From assembly GCA_964023205.1 (NCBI GenBank), contig OZ026834.1, positions 33,394,756 to 33,458,755 of the forward strand: DNA of 64,000 nucleotides, given 5' to 3'. Below are positions 11,501 to 21,585 of this stretch, in pieces (position 1 is the stretch's first letter; each line of letters starts with the position of its first letter). A model generated the notes under the pieces. That model saw only the letters and a program-made list of their open reading frames with translations, was not told the origin of the DNA and ran no database searches. The translations under genes were made by a program, and so were the position numbers. Origin of the DNA: Lutraria lutraria (Eukaryota; Mollusca; Bivalvia; Venerida; Mactridae).

Positions 11501-11530
11501 CCAAAATTAGCCAGATTTGTTGTGAAATAA
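2530..11530 (+). CDS. TATDN3: TatD DNase domain-containing protein 3, ten coding exons
   Basis: TatD-family proteins are TIM-barrel, metal-dependent hydrolases with nuclease activity in characterised members; the substrate of TATDN3 itself is not well defined. Exons: 2530-2613, 3299-3331, 3688-3761, 4280-4364, 5323-5385, 6329-6438, 7186-7241, 8158-8270, 10775-10855, 11387-11530. Every junction has GT/AG ends and compatible phase; the sum is 843 nt, 280 residues plus TAA, close to the human length (about 274). Metal-site motifs are intact: HxH at H18/H20 (DCHNHL), GVHP at H76, Glu113 in GEVGLDF, His153 in [11 protein letters not shown], His176 in LLHAFDG, and Asp224 in [12 protein letters not shown]. 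The start was chosen as the first ATG in the exon, 14 residues before YIDCHNH. Introns are packed with short mobile elements. It is very probably functional. Confidence 0.95.
2690..2765 (-). repeat. SINE body remnant in TATDN3 intron 1
   Basis: On the minus strand it reads ACATGTGAGGAAGCTGTC then CCAGCTAGCTTA, resembling the segment at 30790-30900 (ACATGTGGGGAAGCTGATC, AGCTAGCTTTC). Confidence 0.35.
3069..3185 (+). repeat. Partial copy of the CAGTCTG-ended inverted-repeat element
   Basis: It matches the left end of the full element at 14541-15035 (ATTAGCACTTGTC, CCGGGAC, TAATTATTGATTC, GACAAGTAACTTTTG). The right end is missing. It lies in TATDN3 intron 1. Confidence 0.6.
3332..3687. other. 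TATDN3 intron 2
   Basis: AT-rich intron with a short AC run near 3625. No repeat family or exon was recognised in it. Confidence 0.6.
3888..3990 (+). repeat. SINE fragment (TAATCACTAGCCC family)
   Basis: It shares TAATCACTAGCCC, a GTGAGT block and GGACCAG with the fuller copy at 4797-4960. It lies in TATDN3 intron 3. Confidence 0.5.
4797..4960 (+). repeat. tRNA-derived SINE (TAATCACTAGCCC family)
   Basis: The 5' part has an A-box-like GGTTGAGTGGTTA and a weak B-box (GTGAGTTTGGGTACC). The body (CACCAGGGACCAG, GTGTCCAGCTGGCTTATAGAAG) recurs in diverged form at 3888, 38395 (minus) and 58536. It lies in TATDN3 intron 4. Confidence 0.55.
5128..5308 (+). mobile_element. Short TA-flanked inverted-repeat element, family A
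   Basis: The ends are TACAGTCAACCTGTG and CACAGGCTTAACTGTA, with TA at both borders. The body contains the family signature of spaced AATAAAGGCCAT/AAAGGCCAC words. Located in TATDN3 intron 4. Confidence 0.7.
5926..5943 (+). repeat. Poly-C tract
   Basis: Eighteen consecutive C in TATDN3 intron 5. Apart from this tract, intron 5 (5386-6328) shows no recognised element. Confidence 0.9.
6664..6838 (+). mobile_element. Short TA-flanked inverted-repeat element, family B
   Basis: The left end is TACAGTACAACCTCTCC and the right end GGAGAGGTTGCACTATA. Inside, the words TAGAGCAACAACCTCT and GGTGTTGCT are typical of this family. TATDN3 intron 6. Confidence 0.7.
7005..7170 (+). mobile_element. Family A element, degraded copy
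   Basis: It keeps CCTGTGTTAGCAGCCA, GAATAAAGGAATT, GACCCCCAAATTAAGGCCAC and a right end GTTCACAGGTTTGTCTGT. The left terminal bases have decayed. TATDN3 intron 6. Confidence 0.55.
7415..7594 (+). mobile_element. Family B element, second copy
   Basis: It runs from GTACAACCTCCAGAGG to TTGGACAGGTTGCATTGTG and matches the copy at 6664 over its length. TATDN3 intron 7. Confidence 0.65.
7876..8057 (+). mobile_element. Family A element, third copy
   Basis: TACTGTCAAACTTGTGTTCG at the left and TTGACTTGACTGTA at the right. It ends about 100 bp before TATDN3 exon 8. Confidence 0.65.
8520..8864 (+). mobile_element. Inverted-repeat element with TTAA duplication (piggyBac-like MITE)
   Basis: The left end AGGGGCATACCCTACAACT and right end AGTTGTAGGGCATGCCCCT form a 19-bp inverted repeat with one mismatch. 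TTAA flanks both sides (8516-8519 and 8865-8868), the target duplication typical of piggyBac transposons. At 345 bp it has no transposase. A second copy in opposite orientation starts at 63888. Confidence 0.75.
9159..10310 (+). mobile_element. 1.15 kb Helitron-like repeat element, copy 1
   Basis: It starts AACAAGAGGGCCAAGATGG, with a hairpin (AGGGCC/GGCCCT), and ends in a hairpin made of GCTCAC/GTGAGC around GTCAC/GTGAC, followed by CTAAAA. Between them are about seven diverged units of roughly 145 bp, each with GACCTAGTTTTTGACCCCAG-, CATTAAGACAAACATTCTGA- and GTTTGGTGAAGATCCAATC-type words. A CGACGCACGACGCCGGACG block precedes the 3' hairpin. The 3' hairpin and lack of a target duplication fit a non-autonomous Helitron, but this is inference. 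Located in TATDN3 intron 8. Confidence 0.75.
10482..10660 (+). mobile_element. Family A element, fourth copy
   Basis: TACAGTCAAATCTGTGTTAA to CACATGTTTGACTGTA, ending about 114 bp before TATDN3 exon 9. Confidence 0.75.
11228..11370. repeat. Degenerate AT-rich direct repeats in TATDN3 intron 9
   Basis: The word CTCAAAATGAAAAT recurs, followed by GCCATATAATATGATG variants, four times with different spacing, ending just before exon 10. Confidence 0.6.
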
Positions 11531-11533
11531 TTG

Positions 11534-11539
11534 AATAAA
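11534..11539 (+). terminator. TATDN3 polyadenylation signal
   Basis: A canonical AATAAA begins three bases after the TAA stop, so the 3' UTR would be very short. Other T/A-rich signals follow, so cleavage could also occur further on. Confidence 0.5.
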
Positions 11540-11836
11540 ATTAAACATATGTATATAATATTTATTGTTCCTTTGACAAGCCACGATTCATTATCAGTCC
11601 TACTTTGCTGAATAGCAAGTAAAAAAAGTATTATTACCCGCACTTATGGACTCAATTGAATAGTATACTGAAGTATTGCACTCTTTATGTGTCTGTCTAT
11701 ACTCACACTTAAACTTCTGAGTACATTTTATTTAAGCATTTTTAGATATCACAATATAAAATTTGATTTGTTAAGACGAAAGAGAATCTGATATAGGTAT
11801 AAAATAAGTGTTTTTAATTACATGCTCATTAAAAGT

Positions 11837-11975
11837 AGGGTAGGTAGGTCGGAACTTTTTTGCTCTTGAAAGCCTATGAAAAGGTAAAAGTGGCCTCAGG
11901 CTTATATAAACGTAAAGGTCGCGGAAAAATTTGGGTCGTTGCATGGGTAACCAGAAACAAACCTTTTTTTACCCC
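11837..11975 (+). repeat. Possible dispersed repeat
   Basis: The block GTAGGGTAGGTAGGTCGGAA resembles a reverse-strand CCTACCTACCCGA at about 26505. The short ORFs across this segment on both strands have no visible family features. Confidence 0.3.
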
Positions 11976-12453
11976 TTTCATAATTAAATATATTATCAAT
12001 ATGAACTTTGAGGATAGTTGCATCAATTGTGATACACAAGATACATGGAGTGATAAACATTGAGCCTTAGATAACCCCAACCAACATGGTCCTATTGTGT
12101 TCTATGTTAATTAGTACATTTTCGATGTTTGTATTGCTAATGTATTTGATAAACATAACAGATATTGATAAAGCTTTAAGAAGATTTAAAACTGAGTTAT
12201 GTACAAATGTATATGATAGCAAGATGTGTATTTTCTTCAATATACATAGTGTTACTTTCATAAACATTGCACTATTAGTTTATTTGCTTCAATTCTGTTA
12301 ATCTAAGTATAGTTCACAGAATCTGAATGCTTCTTGATAAATTAACCAGGTATGGGAGTCAAATGAACTTTGATGCATTGTCATACAAAAATGCCTACCT
12401 ATACCATCTTTCCATTAGCAGTCCTGGATTTTTTAGTTTTTCTATAATTGACT

Positions 12454-12634
12454 TACAGTACAACCTCTCCAGAGCGGCCCTCTGTAGAGCAACAACCTCT
12501 ATAACAACACTTCAAAATTTCCCAAAGCTGATATTTACTATAAAGTTAACCTCTGTAGAGCAACAACCTCTAAACAATGGCCAATATTTGCAGCTCCCAC
12601 AGTCACAAGGTGTTGCTCTAGAGGTTGTACTGTA
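12454..12634 (+). mobile_element. Family B element, best-preserved copy
   Basis: The ends TACAGTACAACCTCTCCAGA and TCTAGAGGTTGTACTGTA are near-perfect inverted repeats with TA at each border. Internally GTAGAGCAACAACCTCTA occurs twice, so the element carries direct repeats of its own terminal motif. Confidence 0.8.
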
Positions 12635-12765
12635 TATTCACCTAACCAGTTTCCTGGACCGATATATTTTAGCCAGTTCTAACTTACCCTTCCACAAAGA
12701 GCCAGCATCCTCTCCACATACGGTGGAAAATCAACAATTTTTTACTAATGTTCCTAGAAGGGTAT

Positions 12766-12836
12766 GACCTGCTGCAACTGGGATTCTAACCTAAACTGCC
12801 AGGTTATAAGTCAAGCGCACTAACCACCAACCAGTC
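12766..12836 (-). repeat. tRNA-Ile(TAT)-like SINE head
   Basis: On the minus strand: A-box region GGTTGGTGGTTAGTGCG, loop CTTATAA giving anticodon TAT, and B-box GGTTAGAATCCC. Similar heads are at 40848 and 47470. The SINE body probably continues toward 12670. Confidence 0.55.
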
Positions 12837-14540
12837 CTGGAGCTAATTGGTTGTACGGTTATGTACTGATGACTATCCTACCATTTATAAGTAGACAAAG
12901 AATCAAATAATGAAGCATTAAAGCCTTGCACTCAAACCTATTTATTTACCTAGTGTTTTTTTCCCCAAAAATAAGTCACCAGCTTTCAGACAGCAGAACT
13001 TCTCCCTGTGAATTACTCTTTGTACAGACAGAATAATTTATTTCCTAAGTCAGTCAATATTTAGAAAAATAGGTATCTAACAGAGAAGCTGACTTGGCTA
13101 TTTCAAGTTATCTGTTCATTGCTTTATGTTAGAAACACTACTTTCAGCAATTACACTTATCTTTAACATATTAACATGCATCAATTAGAGAAAAAAAAAA
13201 CACTCATTTTTCTTGGGTTTAGGGTCACGATAAACACCAGACAGTCAGCCAAATACTGCAGCTTCGAGCCATTATCATTGCTAATTGTTCTTATAGTATG
13301 AACAAATATTAAGATAAAAAGCACTAAAACAACTGTAAATAGTAAACAATACATTTATTACAGCTATATCAAATAAAATGAGTCATACCAATTATACAGT
13401 TACAATTCCTAAAATTAATATTGATTTGAGAAGCTTGTTGTTCAAGTTTTTAAGCATCATCATAAAAATTGTTCATTTTCCACTACCGGTAATTTTTTTC
13501 CTTGAAGTACAAATTCAGAGAATTTGCAACAAAAATATGTGTATAGATAAAAGACATAAAAAGTTCTATACGAGCAAAACCTATGTCCAGTCAAGAAGTA
13601 CACTAGTTCAGTGAGAATCACACCAATTTGATAGAAGATTGAATTTGAGATATTATCTTCTAGTGATCTATTATAAAAGCAGGGCTTATCTTGACCCCAA
13701 AGGTATCATTTGTAAAACATTGATAAAGGACCAAGAATCATTCCTGTGAAGTTTAATTGAAATTGGCTCAGAAGTTTCAGAGTTGATTCCATTTGAAAAA
13801 ATTGTTGACAATATATGAAGATGAAATGGGTTATCACTTTACTGTTAATTCACTGTGAGCATGTCACACTAAATAAGCTAAAATAAAAAACTAACCAGAC
13901 AGACACAGACAAATTTCAAGTAATGACAGAAAATAGTTTCATTTTATGAACAGGGGGTGATTAAAAAGCAAACTCCGCAGACTTCTACCTGGTCACCATT
14001 CTTCCTTACATAGTAATAGAAAAAGACAAGATTATAAACTGATTAAATAAATTCCAGATCATGAATGCATTACAAAATAATCGACTGATTAAATAAATGC
14101 CAGATCATGAATTAATGCATTAAGAATTACATGTTGAGCCTAAACATACAATTTACACCAAGTTAAACATTCACAATTCCAAATAATGTTAACTTTTTCA
14201 TACATTGCACAATTAATCATAGTATACAATCACAATGATACATGTGTACAAAACATCACAAATACAATATTACTTAAAAATAAAGCAAATATGTTCTAAC
14301 AATTGAACTTAAGTTTTCTGATACTTGTTCCAATACCAAAGATTTTTTTAAAAACAGTTTCCATTTTTTAAAACTCTATTACAAACAATTAAGCTGACTC
14401 ACAAGCTCCTACATTACCTGGTCCCCAGCATGACAAAACAAAATGCCTACTATACCATATAATGTCTGAAACCAGACCTTTTTTAAGCCATTTTCAGGAC
14501 AGAATTTCAGCCCCAATCCCCAAATGAAAAAGCATACATT
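12837..14540. other. Gene-free stretch between TATDN3 and BAF
   Basis: AT-rich intergenic DNA. A segment near 13680-13800 (GTGAAGTTTAATTGAAATTGG) has the look of a dispersed repeat, but no second copy was found in the window. Nothing else was recognised. Confidence 0.6.
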
Positions 14541-15035
14541 CAGTCTGCGAAATTAGCACTTGTCTGGTTGTCCGGGACGATAATTATTGATTCTGACAAG
14601 TAACTTTTGTGGTAGTCGTGTATAGAGTATAAATGAAAACTGTTCACTAAGACAATTCAGACAAGTAGTTCCAAATCCTAAATTCATAGACTGTACATTT
14701 TCCCACATTTTCATCCTAAATCCTAAGTACAGAATTTTATAGAAAAACTTTGTATAGATAATGTAGAACAAGTGTTTCATATGCCATTGTTTTATAATCA
14801 CAACTTGCTTACAGGAAGTAGATATTTCTTCATGAAAACTTAATTTGAGAAAGGATTTAGATTTGTTAAGGACATTTTTAATCAATATGGCAGTCTGTGA
14901 AATTAAGGTTTGAAATGTAGTTGCCTGAAACAAAAATTTTAGCTGCTTTTCTTTGATTTGTTAATGAAAATTTGGTTGTCCGAATTAAAAATTGGTAGTC
15001 CCAGACAATAGGACAACTGCTAATTTCGCAGACTG
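14541..15035 (+). mobile_element. 495-bp CAGTCTG-ended inverted-repeat element
   Basis: The left end CAGTCTGCGAAATTAGCA pairs exactly with the right end TGCTAATTTCGCAGACTG, and GTTGTCC/GGACAA continue the similarity inward. No clear target-site duplication is seen. The 126-codon minus-strand ORF inside it has no transposase motifs. A partial copy lies at 3069. Confidence 0.75.
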
Positions 15036-15059
15036 ATATGGAGATTTTGTAGACTTAAA

Positions 15060-15805
15060 ATACTTAGAATTAATTACCAAGAAGACAATTAACTTTTTAC
15101 AATATCATAGCTTAAAACAGGCAATAAAAAGGTACATACAGAACCTTAACATTTTAATTTCTAACGACCTGCTCAATGTTCAATATCCTTTTATAAATTG
15201 TTATATAAAACATTTTCTACTTGATAAAAACATCAATAATAATATCTATTTGACTTTTGTTAAAAATAACGATGTGCCAACAAGTCAAGAAAAATGGAAC
15301 AAATATTTTATAAATAATGACATTAATTGGCATTTCATTTAGAATGCTGTATTCAGATGTTCAAAAGACTAATATATTCAATGGTTTCAGACAAGAATTA
15401 TTCGTAGGATATTGGCTACAAACTCACTTTTGTTTAGATTGAAAATTGTTGATAGTAAAATGTGTACTTTTTGTAACTGTCATAAAGAAACTCTTGTACA
15501 TTTATTTTGGGAGTGTAGCAAAATTCAACATTTATTTCAATATATCAAAGACAACATACTTAATTTTGATAACATATTATGCTGTAAATCATTTATTTTA
15601 GGTTCAGAAAACAGTGATTCTAAATATGATATTTTGTTTTTGGAAATGAAAAGATATATATATTTGGCAAAAAGATTAATATTTTTCCTTCATGTATTGG
15701 TTTTAAAGGTAGTCTAAAACTAGCTTGGGACATTTATAAAAATACAAATATGAGTGAATTTGAAAAGGAAAGATGGTCAATTGTAAGACACCTGATTGAA
15801 TAACT
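15060..15805 (+). pseudogene. L1-like LINE remnant, C-terminal zinc-knuckle region
   Basis: One frame reads FLQYHSLKQAIKRYI upstream, TRIIRRILATNSLLFRLKIV next, then a CxxC-x8-HxxxxC zinc knuckle (CTFC ... HLFWEC), the arrangement found at the C-terminal end of L1/Tx1-type reverse-transcriptase proteins. At least two in-frame stops break the upstream part (near 15341 and 15370), and the frame changes near 15715, after which FEKERWSIVRHLIE is visible. The reverse-transcriptase core is absent. This is a dead 5'-truncated copy. Confidence 0.7.
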
Positions 15806-16229
15806 ACACAATATTGTTACTAATATCCCATTATAAGATAATCCATTTATTTGTGCTTTATTTCACTTTATAAATTATAGATAAACATATGTATGTTCAT
15901 TATAGTAGTTATAGCATATAATAGTAAATATTTATCATGAAATTAAATGTAAGGTATGAAGGTGGGATGACCCCGACCCCCTCATACCTATTACGGGGTA
16001 AAATAATCAGGGTTACCCTGTTGCGACTATCTAGTATATCTGTTGTTGTCAGTATAACTAATAATAAAATAATATATCTGACAGCCACCTTCCCCTGAAA
16101 CCCCAAAAAGGGCTGGTAATAGTAGGTGACATGTGGCTTATTTGCAGGTACACATTAGTAATTGCAATTATAGGCAATTATAATCCAATGTTTCCTTCCC
16201 AAAGGTCCATGAAATAAATCTAAATAAAA

Positions 16230-16500
16230 CTAGAGCTTTGTCATAGAGGTGACTTATAACCCCGCAACCGCTTTGACACTAAGAATGTGCTAGTAATGAA
16301 AATTGTATCTTGCACATCAACACTTCAAGGTGACAATGTAATTATGACAAAGTATTTCAAGTTTCATTGCAATTGCTTAAAGAATGTGGAAGTAGTTCGC
16401 TCAACAAACTTGTTATATTTTATGCTGACGCGCCGACTCACCAACCGAAAGAGTGATTCCAATATACCCCCTCTCAAACTTCGTTTGCGGGGGTATAAAC
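16230..16500 (+). repeat. Dispersed repeat ending in a TATACCCCC block
   Basis: It begins CTTTGTCATAGAGGTGAC and ends with the inverted pair TATACCCCCTCTCAAA and TTTGCGGGGGTATA, a compact hairpin. This form is common in molluscan repeats (from general knowledge); no second full copy is in the window. Confidence 0.4.
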
Positions 16501-16779
16501 ATTAAAAGCACGAGAATTTTTTTATCACAAGCATGTTGTTTTTGTCAAAAATTCTTGAAATCACAAAATTTGTGTACAAAAAACTGAATTGATCGAAGTG
16601 GTGGTTGGACACCATTACCAAACTTTTAACAAATAAATAATAATGGCAATTATATATATCTTGAAAACTTGCACATAATATTATACTATAATATTATAAT
16701 TTATAGCAATACTATAATATTATAATTTATAGTTAAGTATTTGAGAGATTTGACATATTTCTAGGCAATACTGAACATG

Positions 16780-16785
16780 TTTATT
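16780..16785 (-). terminator. BAF polyadenylation signal
   Basis: AATAAA on the minus strand (TTTATT on plus), 115 bp past the BAF stop codon. Confidence 0.5.
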
Positions 16786-16899
16786 GAGTCAAACCAATCC
16801 TTGATGGCATAAGTAAAAGAAACAGTACATTGTCTATACAAACTACTTACACATTAAAATCAAATTTCAACACTGTTCATATAGTTCTGAAAACAGTTT

Positions 16900-18134
16900 C
16901 TACAAGAATTGAGAACACCATTCTTGTAAGCAGCCATAACAATCTTCCTGTTGTTTCTTATTTGCACTGCATTCACTCTTCAGCCATTCCTTGAATAATT
17001 CTTCATCTTTTCTGAAAACCAGAAACTGTCCAAGAACTGTATGTGCCTGAAGAAAAGGAAATTCAAAAGCTGTAATCTCTAAAGCTGAGAAAGCTTAAAA
17101 AACATATTGTTTGCTGTAATGCTACCTATTCACCAAATATACCCATACCCAACTTAATTTTGGCCCATTGACTATTTTTTTTTTAATTTATAGAAAAATA
17201 ACATTTTGATATGAATAAATTTTGAGTTTTATATAAAATTAAATTGTAAAAAATATATTTCCTACCTGCCTACCCACTGAACATTTTGCAAACAAATATT
17301 TTTAAGAATAGCGTGAGATATTTAAATTTTGGTTTAATCAGGGGCAATAACTCTGCTGATCGCCAATTAATTTGCCCAGGTGCCTATCTTCAAATGCTGA
17401 CAACTATTTTTAGATAGTTTCATGGCTCAACCATGTATACCTTTGGAGTGACATACGACATAAGTCGAAAAATGCTAATTTTTGCCCAATCAGGGGCATT
17501 AACTCTGTTGATCTCGACTAAAATTACCTTTGTAGTTAAGCACGACACAAACTGGTGTATGGACAATGCGACAAAGCAACACACAGCACAACAGACAGAC
17601 AAAGGCAAATCTATATGCCCCCCCCCCCCCTCCCCCGAAGTGGTGTGGGGGGTTTAAATGAATAATGATCCAGAATAATCAGAATAAATTGCACGTGGAA
17701 AATAAGCTCAATATCTTAAATATCAGTACTGAACTTGACTCAGTCATTGTCATCAAACTTCCAATGAAATAAGTGACTTGAATATTTTTCTTCAATTAAA
17801 TAATTAAGGGTAAAACACAAGGATGATACATAAACTGTCAACTAGTCCAGTCTCAAACAATCAATGTCTATCATTAGATAAAACAGTAATTGTGAAAGGG
17901 GTAGGAATGTTTAGACTTCAGTAACTAAATTTACAAAACTGATATTCAAAGCAAATAAAGAGAATGTGTACAACTAGCATTTGAATTATTTGGAAATATA
18001 TGACGTACTTTGTCAAATCCTTTTTCTTGTAAACGCTTTCCAAGTACTTCTCCGATGCCAGCCAAATCTGTGACAGGCTTATCTGCCATGGGTTCACTAA
18101 CAAAGTTCTTGTGTTTTTGCGATGTGGAAGACAT
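16900..18134 (-). CDS. BANF1: Barrier-to-autointegration factor, two coding exons
   Basis: BAF is a small dimeric DNA-binding protein of nuclear envelope and chromatin that cross-bridges DNA, binds LEM-domain proteins and lamins, and guides nuclear reassembly after mitosis. Exon 1 is 18134-18009 (42 codons), with a GTACGT donor from 18008; exon 2 is 17046-16900 after TTTTCTTCAG (48 codons plus TAG). Total 90 residues, against 89 in mammals. Residues 2-8 (SSTSQKH) keep the N-terminal Ser/Thr cluster that VRK1 kinases phosphorylate. The helix-hairpin-helix is [12 protein letters not shown] (24-35), followed by [14 protein letters not shown] across the junction. The end [11 protein letters not shown] ... 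CYGCLQEWC is typical. The ORF reading through the donor (HIFPNNSN...) is intron. The intron is 962 bp; a hAT element starts 258 bp upstream of the ATG. Confidence 0.95.
17335..17657 (+). repeat. Dispersed repeat in the BAF intron
   Basis: It contains two copies of CAATCAGGGGCA(A/T)TAACTCTG about 145 bp apart, then ACAACAGACAGACAAAGGC and a poly-C tract (17617-17630). The ending ACAGACAGACA...ATGCCCC resembles segments at 32620-32790 and 54665-54815. Confidence 0.5.
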
Positions 18135-18384
18135 GTTTCTTTCTTTTATATATAGACAATCTACAAAATAACAATATATATAATACTTTCAAGCAAAGAT
18201 GTAACGATAAATTTTAGGAAATTTGAAACTGACAGAAATATTTCAAACGCCAATTTCTTAAACAGCTATCTTGATATCAATTGGTCAGTCTTTGAATTAT
18301 TTTTTTGTGATAGGTTGCCCGACTATATACTTTATGAAGGAAACTCTTTAAAACTAGGTTGTCCCCCAAAAGACTCAAAGAAGG

Positions 18385-19580
18385 AAAAAAATTAGGGATG
18401 TAAACGGTTAATCGATTAATCGATTAACCGTTCGTTTGTCCGATTAACCGGTTATCAAATCATTAATCGAAAAAAAATAGAAAGAAGCAAGTAAAATATA
18501 ATAATTATAGAAAAATCGAAATTTTCAGTCAATACGCGCGAGATATTTGTCAATAAATTAGTCAACAAAGGTGCGAAAAATACGACAGTTGAGCCAATTA
18601 ACAATTCATTGACACTGACCTGGGACCATTATACACACTGACACGTATATTGTTGATTGTGTAATTAACTAATTGAGAAGCGATTTTTGGATATAGATCT
18701 ACGAGTAAACTTGCTTGGTCTGGGATTTCCTCAAAATTTGATATTGTTTCGCAAGTAAACATATACAATAAGTTTAATAAGTTATACTATCGTAAGAAAA
18801 AATCGTCTGTCTGGACGTATTTCAGACGCAGTATAGTGATGAAAAACGTAAAATGTGACCTTTGCGGTAATGCATGTATGTTATACTATGTATACACATA
18901 TGTTGCGTGTTTCGCCGGTATTACTAAGACATGCTAATAAAATCGTCAAACAAGATCGCTTTTTCTTATTTCGCATCTTTATTGATATAAATTGGCAGAT
19001 ACTTGTTTTTTTGTTAATTATCTCTGTGTTCAGACGCTGGTATGATTTAATTTTGCATCTTTGCATCAAACATAGCCGCTGATAATTATGAGAACGCGTT
19101 GACATTTGATACTCAATCGCACAAAGTGTAAAATTCTTACAAACATCGATTTGGATCACAATTGACACAAATTATAATTCAGCATTACACCAATCAACCA
19201 ATCAAATGATCGTTTTTGTAAGCTCCACCCAATATTCCAATAATAACCTGACTAAATTGAATAAGAAACAAGCATGCCGCAATCTACTTTTAATTTTTTT
19301 GTAAACAAAATTACTATTAGTTGCCATAATATAATGTGTAATTGATCATTAATATATCGAAACGGAAAATTGATAAGAGCATACAAACATCACAATTTCA
19401 GTGGTAAATGTATTGATGAATACATACATTATCGCATTTCGTGTAATACGTCGGTGTCGCAGAAACTGGTGACAATTCATATTTATAAGCACTTCAAATG
19501 GTTAATCGATTAATCGTTCGTATGAACGAACGATTAACCGATTAGTAAAAGCTCGACGAATTGACATCCCTAAAAAAAAT
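18385..19580 (+). mobile_element. Non-autonomous hAT-type element with 8-bp target duplication
   Basis: The element spans 18393-19572 (1,180 bp). The ends are TAGGGATGT and ACATCCCTA, a 9-bp inverted repeat of hAT type. It is flanked by a perfect 8-bp duplication AAAAAAAT (18385-18392 and 19573-19580). Subterminal palindromes made of GGTTAATCGATTAATCG are present at both ends. Internal ORFs (for example 18855-19082) lack hAT transposase features. It lies 258 bp upstream of the BAF start codon. Confidence 0.8.
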
Positions 19581-19936
19581 CCTTTCGGGCAGGGGGCAAC
19601 CCACTAAAATGACTAATTCGAAGAATGATTGGTCTATCATTATTTCATTTTTGTGTTTAAAGGAATGTTAAAATTTATATATACCTACACATTGCATGCA
19701 CAAATAACAATAAATCACTGTATATATGTATGTGATATGCTTCATTTGAAAATGGTACAGGGCCCTAGCCGTGACTGAATCACTGATCCAGGGTTAGTTT
19801 GCTGGATTTTCAACCAAGCCACTTCGGATTTCCTTATGGATGGCCAAGTTAGCACTGGTTAGAATACCGTCCAGGAAAATCTTTTAAGGTTATTTGGCTG
19901 CCCTATATATAACTGAAAATTGTTAAACCGATAATA

Positions 19937-21087
19937 AACAAGAGGGCCAAGATGGCCCTATATCGCTCACATGACAATCACTGTTTACTCATTAAAACAT
20001 TGTTATGAACCCGTGACCTAGTTTTTGACCCCAGACCACCTATGTTCGAATTTGTCTTACATGTCATTAAGACAAACAGTCTGACTAGGTTTGGTGAAGA
20101 TACGATCAAAATTTGACATCTACAGTGTTAATAAGGTTTTCCTAAGATTTGACCTTGTGACCTGGTTTTTGACCCTAGGTGACCCATATTTGAACTTGTC
20201 CTTAATATCATTAAGACAAACAATCTGACAAGGTTTGGCCAAGATCCAATCAAAACCATGACATTTAGAGCTTTTACAAGATTTCTACCTAAGATTTGAC
20301 CTTGTGACCCAGTTTTTGAACCCGGCTGACCCATGTTCATCCTTGACCCACATATCATTGAGGCAAACATTTTGACAAGGTTTGGTGAAGATCCAATTAA
20401 AACTGTGACATCTACAGTGTTAACAAAGTTTTCCTAAGATTTGACCTGGTGACCTAGTTATTGACCCCAGATGACCCATATTTATACTTGACCGTTATAT
20501 CATTAAAACAAACGATTTGACGAAGTTTGGTGAAGATCCAATAATAACTGTGAAATCTACAGTGTTAATATGGTTTTTCATAAGATTTGACCTAGCGACC
20601 TAGTTTTTGACCCAAGATGACCCATGTTCGAACTCGTCCAAGATATTATGAAGACAAACATTCTGACAAGGTTTCATGATCATCCAATCAAAACAGTGAC
20701 TTCTAGAGTGTTCACAAGGTTTTCCAGCAATTTGCCCTAGTGACCTAATTTTACTACAGAAATTACCCATTTTCAAACTTGACCTACATATTATTAAAAT
20801 AAACATTCTGACAAAGTTTCATGAAGATAAATTCAAAACAGTGATTTCTAAAGTGTTCACAAGGTTTTCCCTTATTTGGCCCTGGTGACCTAGTTTTTGA
20901 CCCCAAATGGCCCAATATCGAACTCGTCCGAGATTTTGTTGAGATTAACGTTCTGACCCAGTTTTGCTAAAATTGAGCCAAAAATGTGGCCCCTAGTGTG
21001 TTCACAACAAAAAGTTTGACGACGCACGACGCCGGACGGAGAGTGATCCTAATAGCTCACTTTGTCACTTTGTGACATGTGAGCTAA
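19937..21087 (+). mobile_element. Helitron-like repeat element, copy 2
   Basis: Near-identical along its whole length to the copy at 9159 (AACAAGAGGGCC start, GTGAGCTAAAAA end), with only scattered substitutions visible, which suggests recent spread. Confidence 0.75.
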
Positions 21088-21514
21088 AAATTGGAATGCT
21101 TTGGTAAACTCTGTCCTGCATTGGGAACAAGTTATCTATTTTTGTGTCTTACTAAGGTGAATCAGAGCAAAAAATGGGTGCTTGACACTTTTGCTATGCA
21201 TCCTAAAAATGAGGTGTTGTTCAATAATTACCTGAAAGTATAGTCAGTACCCCGTTTACCGGTGTTATCCAAATAACGGTGCATCTTATAACATCCGTAA
21301 TATACACTCATCATGCATAACTTACCATTGTCAACAGAGCAAAACTTCATTTTGAGGATAAGTATGCATTAAATTTTGTTTTAGATTTCTTTTACTGCCG
21401 TCTGCATTATTGAATGCAGGTGCTCGTTTTTATGCCACTTTCGTTACAAAATAGTTCTGTGTTGAAATTATTGTTTGGACTATAACTAAGCATAACTAGA
21501 GTGTAAACAAACTA

Positions 21515-21585
21515 ATTGTGGATGGACGAAGGACGCCGGACATTCAACGATCCTAAAAGCTCACCTGATGAATCAGGTGAGCTAA
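21515..21585 (+). mobile_element. 3' end of a related Helitron-like element with a different hairpin
   Basis: GACGAAGGACGCCGGAC is followed by GATCCTAAAAGCTCACC and a hairpin AGCTCACCTGAT/ATCAGGTGAGCT then AA. This is the same terminal layout as the 1.15 kb elements but with a different stem. Nothing else was recognised between 21088 and 21515, nor from 21586 to 22289. Confidence 0.5.

Noticed and set aside
14553..14933. 126-codon minus-strand ORF inside the CAGTCTG element
   Set aside because: No transposase motifs, and the frame does not extend to the element ends.
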